Assembly (NCBI GenBank): GCA_029983595.1
Contig: JASBZD010000041.1
Location: 1 to 10,481 of the forward strand
Direction: 5' to 3'
Source of the DNA: Peptoniphilaceae bacterium
Lineage (GTDB): Bacteria > Bacillota > Clostridia > Tissierellales > Peptoniphilaceae
Length of the DNA: 10,481 nt
Shown here: piece after piece, positions 1-7,132 of the stretch
Layout: every line of letters starts with the position of its first letter
Position numbering within the stretch: the stretch's first letter is position 1
The notes under the pieces: model-generated
The model's database searches: none
The model's input: only the letters and a program-made list of their open reading frames with translations
Told to the model about the DNA's origin: nothing
Position numbers and translations under genes: made by a program

Positions 1-80
1 ATTTTAACGAACATAAATGAAAATCCAATAATTAAAAATTCTAAAATAATTGCTAAATATGCCTTTTTCTCGTTAGACAT
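1..80 (-). CDS. N-terminus of a membrane protein, probably DMT/EamA-family transporter (partial)
   Basis: The first 26 codons of a minus-strand gene are visible; the rest lies before position 1. The start is ATG at 80-78, preceded by a strong ribosome binding site (GGAGG, plus-strand positions 86-90). The peptide begins MSNEKKAYLAII and continues into a hydrophobic helix ending GFSFMFVK. A short polar head followed by a first membrane helix with a G-x-S-F-x-x-x-K end is typical of the first helix of drug/metabolite transporter (EamA) proteins. That assignment is inference from very little sequence. The gene is divergent from pyrB, with 185 bp between the starts. Any protein starting with a membrane helix is the alternative. 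Confidence 0.5.
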   Translation of the reverse strand, partial: MSNEKKAYLAIILEFLIIGFSFMFVK

Positions 81-109
81 TTTATCCTCCAAAATCATTA
101 TTTTAGAAT

Positions 110-115
110 AGTATA
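110..115 (-). promoter_or_regulatory. Extended -10 promoter element for the leftmost minus-strand gene
   Basis: On the minus strand the sequence reads TGATATACT, an extended -10 (TG-n-TATACT), about 30 bp upstream of the ATG at 80. No convincing -35 hexamer lies 16-18 bp further upstream, which is compatible with an extended -10 promoter. Confidence 0.4.
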
Positions 116-202
116 TCATAAAGTTTTATAAGGAGTGTATTTTAAATTTAAAGGAGATTTAACTTTAGTCATAAAAAAATATAATATTTTATAAAAAGTT
201 TC

Positions 203-230
203 TTGAATTCTAAAAAAGTTGTGATAGAAT
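203..230 (+). promoter_or_regulatory. Promoter of the pyrB-carA-carB cluster
   Basis: TTGAAT (203-208) and TAGAAT (225-230) are separated by 16 bp, and a TG at 222-223 makes the -10 an extended one. The predicted transcript starts near 237, leaving a leader of only about 30 nt before pyrB. That is too short for an antiterminator or PyrR-type attenuator, and no PyrR-binding loop was seen. A weaker second candidate, TATAAT at 180-185, lies upstream. Confidence 0.55.
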
Positions 231-265
231 ATTAAAAAAGAATTAAGGGATATAGGAGATATAGA

Positions 266-1153
266 ATGGAAAAAATAGATATTTTAACGATGGAACAGTT
301 TTCTACCGATGAAATTATGGAAATATTAAATGATGCTTTTTTATTTAAAACAAAATTCAAAGATTGGCAATTTTCTAAAACTAGACTTATTGCCAATCTT
401 TTTTTTGAGCCTAGTACCAGGACTCATTACTCTTTTTCAAGTGCACAGATGCAACTTGGGATGAAAATCATAGATTTTGCACCAGAGTCTAGTTCTGTAA
501 AAAAAGGAGAGACTTTTCACGATACGTGCAGATTATTTCAAGAAATAGGTATGGATGCATTAGTAATTAGGGATATTAAAGATAAATACTACGATGATCT
601 TAGAGATTTAAATATCCCAATTATTAATGGGGGAGATGGAAAAGGAAATCACCCAACTCAATCACTTTTAGATCTAATGACGATATATGAAGAGTTTGAG
701 AGATTTGAAGGTCTTAATATGCTAGTAGTGGGAGATATAAAACATTCAAGGGTAGCACATTCAAATATTGGTGTTTTTGAAAGACTTGGAGGAAATTGTA
801 AAGTAAGTGGATCAAGAGAGTGGATGGATAGCGAGTATAATTATATAGATTTAGATGAAGGGCTTAAATGGGCTGATATAGCTATGTTTTTACGCATACA
901 GCGTGAGCGTCATGACGATTTAATAGATCTAGAAGGTAAAACTTATTTAGAATGTTATGGGCTTACAAATGATAGATTAAATACTATGAAAGATAATGCG
1001 ATTATATTACATCCTGCTCCTTTTAATCGTGGAGTAGAGCTTGATGATTCTATCCCAGAGTGTGATAAATCTAGAATATGGAAACAGATGGAAAATGGAG
1101 TATATGTCAGAAAAGCAGTTATTAAGAAAGTAATAGGTGAAAGTTTTGAGTAA
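266..1153 (+). CDS. pyrB: Aspartate carbamoyltransferase catalytic chain
   Basis: Condenses carbamoyl phosphate with aspartate to give N-carbamoyl-aspartate, the committed step of pyrimidine synthesis; cytosolic. The 295-residue protein is close in length and sequence to Bacillus-type PyrB. Carbamoyl-phosphate residues are present: the S50-T-R-T loop within FFEPSTRTHYSF, K80 in SSSVKKGE, R102, and H129/Q132 in HPTQSLLDLMTIYEEF. Aspartate-binding residues are R162 in HSRVAHSN and R210/Q212 in LRIQRERH. HPAPFNRGVELDDS (249-262) matches the family. The second Arg of the usual STRTR is His here, a position not required for phosphate binding. The start is ATG with AGGAGA (254-259) six bases upstream. 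No regulatory-chain gene pyrI is adjacent, as expected in Firmicutes. The stop overlaps the carA start. All catalytic residues are intact, in contrast to the carA and carB genes behind it. Confidence 0.96.
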   Translation: MEKIDILTMEQFSTDEIMEILNDAFLFKTKFKDWQFSKTRLIANLFFEPSTRTHYSFSSAQMQLGMKIIDFAPESSSVKKGETFHDTCRLFQEIGMDALVIRDIKDKYYDDLRDLNIPIINGGDGKGNHPTQSLLDLMTIYEEFERFEGLNMLVVGDIKHSRVAHSNIGVFERLGGNCKVSGSREWMDSEYNYIDLDEGLKWADIAMFLRIQRERHDDLIDLEGKTYLECYGLTNDRLNTMKDNAIILHPAPFNRGVELDDSIPECDKSRIWKQMENGVYVRKAVIKKVIGESFE

Positions 1154-2207
1154 GAGATATTTATTATTAGAAGATGGTACTTTTTTTGAAGGTTCGTCTC
1201 TAGGCGGTAATAATTTTAAAATAGGTGATGTAGTATTTAATACTAATATGTTTCTATATCAGGATATTCTTTCAAACCCTTCATATGGTGGGAAGTTAAT
1301 TACTATGACTTATCCTATGATAGGAAATTATGGAATAAATTCAAATGGATTTGAATCAAAAGTTGCCCCTATATTTGGTTTTATAATTTCTGAATGTGCA
1401 GAAATTCCAGGTAATTATAAATCCCAAGTTACATTAGAAGAATTTTTAAAGCTTAGAGATATACCTGCTATTAAAGATGTTGATACAAGAATGATAGCAC
1501 GTCATCTAAGAGATAAAGGCTCGCTTAAAGGAGTCTTAACAGATTCAATTGATAATATAGAAAAACAAATAGAAAATATAAAAAAATATAAGCCAGAGAA
1601 AGATATGGTTGAAAAAATTTCAGTAAAAAATCCATTTCATATCCCAAATAAAGGAAAAAGAATAATTCTAATCGATCTTGGCGATACAAATACAATTCTA
1701 AAAAATCTTAATTCTAGAGATTTAGATATTGTTGTAGTCCCTTATGACTATTCATATAAAGAAATTGAGGCACTTCATCCTAATGGAGTAATTATTTCAA
1801 ATGGTCCATCTAATCCAGAATATCTTAATAAAACAGTAGAAAATATAAAAAATATCATTGGAAAATACCCAGTTTTTGGGATCGGTTTAGGTCATAATAT
1901 AATAGCGAGATCGTATAATTTTAAAATTATAGATTCAAGAAAGGCTAGTTTTGGTTCAAATTATCCAGTAAAAAATTTAGAAACTAATATGGTTAAAAAT
2001 CGTATTTCTACAAACTCATACTATGTAGATGAGGACTATGTGGAAGAGAATGAATTTAAAATTACTTATAGAGATATAAAAGATGGTTATATTGAAGGGC
2101 TTAAAAATAAAAAGGATAGAGTATTATCTATTTCTTTTATACCTGAAGATGAAGAATATAATGAGTTTATAGAATTTTTAGAAAATAAGGAGAATTTAAA
2201 TGCCTAA
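1146..2207 (+). CDS. carA: Carbamoyl-phosphate synthase small chain with an inactivated glutaminase site
   Basis: CarA normally hydrolyses glutamine and passes ammonia to CarB. The 353-residue frame is full length. The N-terminal CarA domain is well kept (LEDGTFFEG, then MTYPMIGNYGIN, then DTRMIARHLRDKGSLKG). The C-terminal class I glutamine amidotransferase domain is not. The nucleophile motif G-I-C-L-G-H-Q reads GIGLGHN, with Gly247 (codon 1884-1886, GGT) in place of Cys. The catalytic His of HPE is Ile332 (codon 2139-2141, in FIPED), although the Glu is kept. The GPGDP loop is GPSNP (220-224), and SQNHGY is STNSYY (His to Ser at 291). The FGHRG segment is shortened. Glutaminase activity should be absent. 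I chose TTG at 1146 because AGGTGA (1135-1140) is well placed for it; GTG at 1137 is the alternative, adding three residues. The start overlaps pyrB by 8 bp and the stop overlaps the carB start by 8 bp. Confidence 0.85.
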   Translation: MSKRYLLLEDGTFFEGSSLGGNNFKIGDVVFNTNMFLYQDILSNPSYGGKLITMTYPMIGNYGINSNGFESKVAPIFGFIISECAEIPGNYKSQVTLEEFLKLRDIPAIKDVDTRMIARHLRDKGSLKGVLTDSIDNIEKQIENIKKYKPEKDMVEKISVKNPFHIPNKGKRIILIDLGDTNTILKNLNSRDLDIVVVPYDYSYKEIEALHPNGVIISNGPSNPEYLNKTVENIKNIIGKYPVFGIGLGHNIIARSYNFKIIDSRKASFGSNYPVKNLETNMVKNRISTNSYYVDEDYVEENEFKITYRDIKDGYIEGLKNKKDRVLSISFIPEDEEYNEFIEFLENKENLNA

Positions 2208-3839
2208 AAGACTGGATGTTAAAAAGATTTTAGTTATTGGTTCTGGGCCGATAGTTACTCGACTTATGCAGTAGAAAACGAAAGTAAGCCATCTGATAAT
2301 AAAAAAGTAATAGTATTAGGTTCTGGCCCAATAAGGATAGGTCAAGGTGTAGAGTTTGATTATGCTACTGTCCATGCTGTAAAGACTTTAAAAGAAATTG
2401 GATATGAAGCTATAGTTATAAATAATAACCCAGAGACTGTTTCAACAGATTTTTCCATATCTGATAAATTATATTTTGAGCCATTAACTATTGAAGATGT
2501 AATGCATGTTGTCGACTTAGAAAATCCACTTGGTGTAATAGTTCAGTTTGGTGGACAGACTGCGATTAATTTAGCCTCTGATTTAGAAAAACGTGGGGTA
2601 AAAATTCTAGGCACTTCACTAAATAATATTAATAAGGCAGAAGATAGAAAAGAGTTTGAAAAAGCTTTAAATGAACTTTCTATACCTCAGCCAACTGGAA
2701 AAACTGCATTTAATGTAGAAGATGCTCTAGAAATAGCAAAAGAAATTGAATATCCAGTTTTATTAAGACCTTCGTATGTCCTAGGTGGTAGAGCTATGGA
2801 GATTATTAATAATGATGAAGATTTAGAAAAATATATGGAAAATGCTATAAAAGAGATTACTCATGATTCTCCTATTCTAGTAGATAAATATATAACCGGA
2901 AAAGAAGTAGAAATAGATGCTATATCTGATGGTAAATCTGTTTATATTCCAGGAATCATGGAGCATATTGAAAGAGCTGGAGTTCATTCAGGAGATTCAT
3001 TTTCTATATTTCCACCGAATAGCTTATCAGATGAAGTAAAGAAAAAAATTGTAGAGTATACTGTAAAAATTGGTCAGAATTTTAATTTTATAGGACTATT
3101 TAATATACAATTCATAGTTGATAAATCTCAAAAAGTTTATGTTTTAGAAGTTAATCCTAGATCTTCAAGAACTGTACCATTTTTATCTAAAGTAAATAAT
3201 GTACCAATGGTAGATATCGCCACACGTGCTATTATGGGAGAAGACCTTAATAGCCAGGGTCTGGAGACTGGAATAAAAGATGAGACAGATAATATATTTG
3301 TAAAAGCTCCTGTATTTTCTTTTGTAAAATTAAGAAGTGTCGATCCAAGTTTAGGACTAGAAATGAAATCTACTGGAGAAGTGCTGGGTAGCGACAAAAC
3401 TATGGAAAAGGCTCTTTATAAATCGATGATAGCATCAGGTATAAAAATACCATTATTCGGCTCTATTCTTATGACTGTCGCAGATAAAGACAAAGATGAA
3501 ATTATAGATATAGCTAAAAAGTTTGAAGAAATAGGATATGGTATTTATGCTACACATGGCACTGCTGATTATTTAAGGGAAAATGGCATATATGTAAAGG
3601 AAGTAAAAAAACTTAGCGAAGAAAATAGTAGTGATGATAGTGTAATAGATGTAATTATAAAAGGAAAAGTAGATTATGTAATTAATACTATTTCTAATAA
3701 TAAAAAATCTACAAATGATGGATTTTTAATAAGAAGATTTTCTAATGAAAATAGTATTCCATGTTTTACTTCACTAGATACATGTAGAGCAATATTAAAA
3801 GTAATAGAATCTCAAACTTTTTCTATAAATAACTTATAA
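2200..3839 (+). pseudogene. carB: Carbamoyl-phosphate synthase large chain, internally deleted and frameshifted
   Basis: CarB is normally about 1,070 residues, two homologous ATP-grasp halves plus an allosteric domain. Here ATG at 2200, with AAGGAGA (2187-2193) in front, begins MPKRLDVKKILVIGSGPIV, the usual CarB start. That frame then meets TAG at 2272-2274. In another frame (codons from 2256) the sequence resumes at YSTYAVENES, which in normal CarB lies just before the second synthetase domain, near residue 540. This frame stays open for 527 codons and carries GSGPIRIGQGVEFDY, NNNPETVSTD, LRPSYVLGGRAMEI, GIMEHIERAGVHSGDS, NPRSSRTVPF and the C-terminal ATHGTADYL allosteric domain. The carboxyphosphate domain and oligomerisation region, about 520 residues, are gone. 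No ATG, GTG or TTG occurs in the second frame before ATG 2502, which lacks a good ribosome site and would omit the first Rossmann segment. I call it a pseudogene; an assembly error is the alternative. Confidence 0.85.
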
Positions 3840-3860
3840 AATAAAAAAACATAAAATATC

Positions 3861-3895
3861 GACAAGTCAGCTAATATACTGGCTTGTCATTTTTT
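3861..3895 (+). terminator. Rho-independent terminator after the pyrB-carA-carB cluster
   Basis: GACAAGTCAG (3861-3870) pairs with CTGGCTTGTC (3879-3888) as a 10-bp stem with one G-T wobble and an 8-nt loop, followed by a run of six T (3890-3895). An A-rich stretch on the other side (3843-3849) suggests it may also stop transcription of the convergent acylphosphatase gene. Confidence 0.85.
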
Positions 3896-3904
3896 ATAAG
3901 TTTA

Positions 3905-4177
3905 TTAATCTATTATAATAAATTCAGTTTCATTATTTACTATATCTATTTCCTCTATATCAAAATCTTTTATATTAATAAAAATATTATTATTTAATTT
4001 ATTTTTAAGATTTTCTATTAATTTTTCTTCACCCTGAAGATATGCTTCAACATCTCCATTTTCTAAATTCCTCACATTTCCAGTGATATTATATTTTTCA
4101 GCTAATTGTTTAGTCTTTTTTCTAAAGCCCACTTTTTGAACGCGACCTTTAAAAATGACATGGTATCTTTTTAACAT
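3905..4177 (-). CDS. acyP: Acylphosphatase
   Basis: Small cytosolic enzyme that hydrolyses acyl phosphates such as acetyl phosphate, carbamoyl phosphate and 1,3-bisphosphoglycerate. The 90-residue length is standard. The phosphate-binding loop GRVQKVGFR (11-19) contains the catalytic Arg19, and GNVRNLENGDVEAYLQG (33-49) contains the catalytic Asn37. Two positions differ from the family signatures: Lys15 replaces the usual Gly or His between VQ and VGFR, and Asn34 replaces an aromatic residue. Both catalytic residues are kept, so activity is expected. The start is ATG at 4177-4175 behind a strong AGGAGG (4183-4188). It is a single gene, convergent with the carB remnant and divergent from the copper operon. 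Its placement beside carbamoyl phosphate genes may be coincidence. Confidence 0.92.
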   Translation of the reverse strand: MLKRYHVIFKGRVQKVGFRKKTKQLAEKYNITGNVRNLENGDVEAYLQGEEKLIENLKNKLNNNIFINIKDFDIEEIDIVNNETEFIIID

Positions 4178-4225
4178 TTATACCTCCTATTTTTAATAAA
4201 ATCCATTTTATAAATTTTACCCAAT

Positions 4226-4255
4226 TTGAATTATAAATAAAATTTGTGGTATTAT
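4226..4255 (+). promoter_or_regulatory. Promoter of the copA-csoR-pepT operon
   Basis: TTGAAT (4226-4231) and TATTAT (4250-4255) are 18 bp apart, with an extended -10 TG at 4247-4248. Transcription should start near 4262, immediately before or within the CsoR-type operator. The promoter also shows that copA cannot begin at the in-frame TTG at 4244, which lies between these elements. Confidence 0.65.
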
Positions 4256-4264
4256 ATTTATATA

Positions 4265-4281
4265 ACACCCCACGGGGGTGT
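4265..4281 (+). promoter_or_regulatory. CsoR-type copper operator
   Basis: A perfect 17-bp inverted repeat, ACACCCC-ACG-GGGGTGT, is a striking GC-rich island in AT-rich DNA. It resembles the known CsoR box (a C-run, short centre and G-run flanked by T/A), as in front of Bacillus copZA. It lies at the predicted transcription start, where bound apo-CsoR would block initiation and Cu(I) would release it. The cognate regulator is encoded at 6847-7122 in the same operon. Confidence 0.8.
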
Positions 4282-4297
4282 AGATAGGGGGAATAAT

Positions 4298-6847
4298 TTG
4301 AAAGAAAGATTTGATATAGAGGGTATGACCTGTGCTTCTTGCCAGGCTAATGTTACTAAAGCTGTAGAGAAGCTGGGCGTAGACTCAGTAAATGTTAATT
4401 TAGTTTCAGAAAGTATGACTGTTGAATATGATGATTCGAAGTTGAGTACTAATGATATAGTAAATTCGGTCGATAGAATAGGGTATAAAGCTATACCTAA
4501 AGATAATAAAAAATCTAAGGAATTAGAAAATGATAATAAAGATAAAGATGCTGAAAATATGAAAAAAAGGCTTATTATCTCATTTATTTTTCTAATACCA
4601 TTGATGTATGTTTCAATGGGGTCTATGATGGGACTTCATATTCCTAGATTTTTAAGTGGGATAGAGGGTTCTGTAAATTTTGCATTTACTCAATTTCTAT
4701 TGACACTACCAGTATTAATAGTAAATAAAAAGTTTTTTATTAGTGGATTTAAAGGACTTATTAATAGATCGCCTAATATGGATACTCTTGTAGCTTTAGG
4801 ATCTACTGCGGCTACAGTTTATGGAATATATGCTATTTATAAATTAGGGTATGGCCTAGGATTTGGAGATCATGAAATGGTTCATGGATATCTTCATAAC
4901 TTATATTTTGAATCAGCAGCGATGATTTTAACTCTTATTACGCTAGGTAAATATTTTGAGGCTCGTTCTAAAGGACAGACTAGGGCATCATTAGAGAATT
5001 TAATGAATCTTGCTCCAAAAACTGCAACTGTTTTAGAAAATGGAAGTGAAAAAGAGGTTAATGTTTCTGATTTAAAAGTTGGAGATATTATTTTAGTTAG
5101 ACCGGGAGAATCAATTGCTGTTGATGGTAAAATTATAGAAGGAGCGTCAAATATAGATGAATCATCTATTACTGGCGAATCTATACCAGTATATAAAACT
5201 GTAGGGGATGAGGTAATTTCAGCTACAATAAATAATGAAGGATCATTTAAGTATGAAGCTACTAAAGTAGGAGAAGATACTACTTTATCTCAAATCGTAA
5301 AGCTTGTTAGTGAAGCTAATGAGACAAAAGCGCCAATTGCTAAGTTAGCTGATAAAATATCAGGTATATTTGTACCAATAGTTATTTTAATATCTATAAT
5401 AACTTTTATAGTGTGGATGATAATAGGACAGGATTTTGAGTTTGCGTTAAATCTAGCTATTTCTGTTTTAGTAATTTCTTGTCCATGTGCGTTAGGACTT
5501 GCAACACCAATGGCTATAATGGTAGCTACTGGAAAAAGTGCTAACTTAGGTCTACTATTTAAAAATGCTGAATCTTTAGAAAATCTTCATAAAATAGATT
5601 CTATTCTTTTAGATAAAACTGGAACAATAACAGAAGGTAAACCTGTTGTAACTGATGTTATAACTAATATGGATAAAAATGAGTTTATTAAAATTGCATC
5701 AACTGTAGAAAAAGCTTCTGAACACCCACTAAGTAGAGCGATAATAAACTATGCTAATGATAAAAGTATTAATTCTAAAGAGCCAGAAGAATTTGAATCT
5801 ATTACGGGCCATGGTATTAAAGCAAAGTTAGATGGTGTCAAATATTATGCTGGTAATTTAAAACTTATGAATGATAATAATATTGATATATCAAATTTTA
5901 AAAATGATGCGGAAAAGTTAGCTAAAGATGGAAAAACTAGTATGTATTTTTCTAACGATTCGGAAGTTATAGGACTAATTGCAGTTCAAGATAAGCCAAA
6001 AGAAGATTCAAAAGATGCGATAAATAGCCTAAAAAATATGGGATATGAGGTCGTTATGATTACTGGTGATAATGAAAAAACTGCAGAAGCTATAAGATCT
6101 AACTTAGGAATAGATAAAAAATATGCAGAAGTTTTACCTGAAGATAAGGATAAAGTAGTAAAAGAGTTACAAAATTCTGGTAAAAAAGTCCTAATGGTAG
6201 GAGATGGAATAAATGATGCTCCAGCCTTAGCTCGTGCTGATATAGGTATGGCTATAGGTTCAGGTACTGATATAGCTATAGATTCTGCTGATGTAGTTTT
6301 AATAAATGACAGCATCGGGGGAATTGTAAATTCTATAAAATTATCTGAAAATACGATAAAGATAATAAAAGAAAATCTATTCTGGGCATTTATCTATAAT
6401 ATTTTAGGAATACCACTAGCAGCTGGATTATTATATCCATTTACTGGATGGACTCTAACTCCTATGTTTGGAGCTTTTGCAATGAGTATGTCATCGATTT
6501 TCGTGTGCTTAAACTCATTAAGGCTTAGAAATTTTAAACCAAGTTTTGACGTAAAATCTAGTTATAAATCTGAGCATTCAGAATTAAAAAAAGAGCAAGA
6601 GAATACTAATAATATCTCATCAGTTGAAGATAAAAATATAAAAACTACTACAATAGATGTATATGATATGACGTGCGAACACTGTGAAGGCAGAGTAAAA
6701 AAAGCTATCGAAAAAATAGAAAATGTCGATAGTGCTAAAGCCGATCATAAGAATAATAAAGTTACAATAAATTATCATGATGATTTAGATATACAAAGGG
6801 TAAAAAAAGCTGTAGAAGATGCAGGGTATAGGACGGAGAATTTATAG
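4298..6847 (+). CDS. copA: Cu(I)-exporting P1B-type ATPase with an extra C-terminal metal-binding domain
   Basis: Pumps cytosolic Cu(I) out of the cell using ATP. The 849-residue protein begins with a heavy-metal-associated domain (GMTCASC, C12 and C15), then a charged linker and membrane helices. TGES is at 292-295. The transmembrane metal site is CPC (395-397), and D439 of DKTGT is phosphorylated. HP (476-477) and GDGINDAP (635-642) complete the ATP-binding and hinge motifs. Y700-N701 and MSMSS (729-733) in the last helices are the Cu(I) signature of the P1B-1 group. After the last helix, a polar linker leads to a second metal-binding domain, MTCEHC (791-796), running to the C-terminus. The start is TTG 4298, six bases after AGGGGG (4285-4290); an upstream in-frame TTG (4244) lies inside the promoter. 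The stop overlaps the csoR start by one base. A separate copZ is absent here, so the C-terminal domain may replace it. Confidence 0.95.
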   Translation: MKERFDIEGMTCASCQANVTKAVEKLGVDSVNVNLVSESMTVEYDDSKLSTNDIVNSVDRIGYKAIPKDNKKSKELENDNKDKDAENMKKRLIISFIFLIPLMYVSMGSMMGLHIPRFLSGIEGSVNFAFTQFLLTLPVLIVNKKFFISGFKGLINRSPNMDTLVALGSTAATVYGIYAIYKLGYGLGFGDHEMVHGYLHNLYFESAAMILTLITLGKYFEARSKGQTRASLENLMNLAPKTATVLENGSEKEVNVSDLKVGDIILVRPGESIAVDGKIIEGASNIDESSITGESIPVYKTVGDEVISATINNEGSFKYEATKVGEDTTLSQIVKLVSEANETKAPIAKLADKISGIFVPIVILISIITFIVWMIIGQDFEFALNLAISVLVISCPCALGLATPMAIMVATGKSANLGLLFKNAESLENLHKIDSILLDKTGTITEGKPVVTDVITNMDKNEFIKIASTVEKASEHPLSRAIINYANDKSINSKEPEEFESITGHGIKAKLDGVKYYAGNLKLMNDNNIDISNFKNDAEKLAKDGKTSMYFSNDSEVIGLIAVQDKPKEDSKDAINSLKNMGYEVVMITGDNEKTAEAIRSNLGIDKKYAEVLPEDKDKVVKELQNSGKKVLMVGDGINDAPALARADIGMAIGSGTDIAIDSADVVLINDSIGGIVNSIKLSENTIKIIKENLFWAFIYNILGIPLAAGLLYPFTGWTLTPMFGAFAMSMSSIFVCLNSLRLRNFKPSFDVKSSYKSEHSELKKEQENTNNISSVEDKNIKTTTIDVYDMTCEHCEGRVKKAIEKIENVDSAKADHKNNKVTINYHDDLDIQRVKKAVEDAGYRTENL

Positions 6848-7122
6848 TGCATGCAGATAAAGATAAAACTTTAAGAAGACTAAAAACAGTACGAGGACAG
6901 ATTGATGGGCTTATTAAAATGGTAGAAGATGATAGATATTGCATAGATATTAGTAACCAACTAATGGCGTCAATTTCGATTTTAAAAAATACTAATAAAG
7001 ATATATTATCATCTCATTTAGAGCATTGTGTATATGATGCTATTGAAAATAAAAATAGTAGTGATACAATGTCTAAAATAAAAGAAATAGAAGCTATTTT
7101 AGAAAAATTAAATAAAGCCTAA
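6847..7122 (+). CDS. csoR: Copper-sensing transcriptional repressor CsoR
   Basis: All-helical DNA-binding repressor of the CsoR/RcnR (DUF156) family that releases DNA when it binds Cu(I). The 91-residue length is typical. The first helix carries the basic RRLKTVRGQIDGLIKMVE segment that defines the family and contributes to operator contact. The Cu(I) ligand set C-H-C is complete: C32 in RYCIDI, and H57 and C61 in HLEHCV. This separates it from nickel, formaldehyde and sulfide sensors of the same family. The start is GTG at 6847, sharing one base with the copA stop, with GGAGA (6835-6839) seven bases upstream. It is co-transcribed with copA, so it should repress its own operon through the operator at 4265-4281. 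Confidence 0.94.
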   Translation: MHADKDKTLRRLKTVRGQIDGLIKMVEDDRYCIDISNQLMASISILKNTNKDILSSHLEHCVYDAIENKNSSDTMSKIKEIEAILEKLNKA

Positions 7123-7132
7123 AGGAGAGATT

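Noticed and set aside
121..240. Pyrimidine-responsive leader or riboswitch upstream of pyrB
   Set aside because: No PyrR-binding loop and no terminator/antiterminator pair is visible, and the predicted leader is only about 30 nt.
2251..2262. Programmed -1 frameshift joining the two carB frames
   Set aside because: The frame relation would fit a -1 slip, but there is no X-XXY-YYZ slippery heptamer at the junction, and the loss of about 520 residues shows a deletion.
3137..3397. Minus-strand open frame of 86 codons
   Set aside because: It lies wholly inside the conserved C-terminal half of carB, has no ribosome site and no recognisable domain; it is a shadow.
2502..3839. A separate, functional 445-residue carB-like gene starting at ATG 2502
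   Set aside because: The ATG has no good ribosome site and falls inside conserved sequence, after the GSGPIRIGQG segment; it is the remainder of the broken carB.
4244..4297. Eighteen-codon N-terminal extension of copA from TTG 4244
   Set aside because: It would start between the -35 and -10 boxes and run through the operator; the well-placed AGGGGG and TTG at 4298 give the normal CopA N-terminus.
5986..6315. Minus-strand open frame of 109 codons
   Set aside because: It is opposite the highly conserved GDGINDAP region of copA; low-complexity Ser/Ile-rich product, so a shadow.
6762..6944. Minus-strand open frame of 60 codons across the copA-csoR junction
   Set aside because: It overlaps two well-supported genes on the other strand and has no supporting signals.
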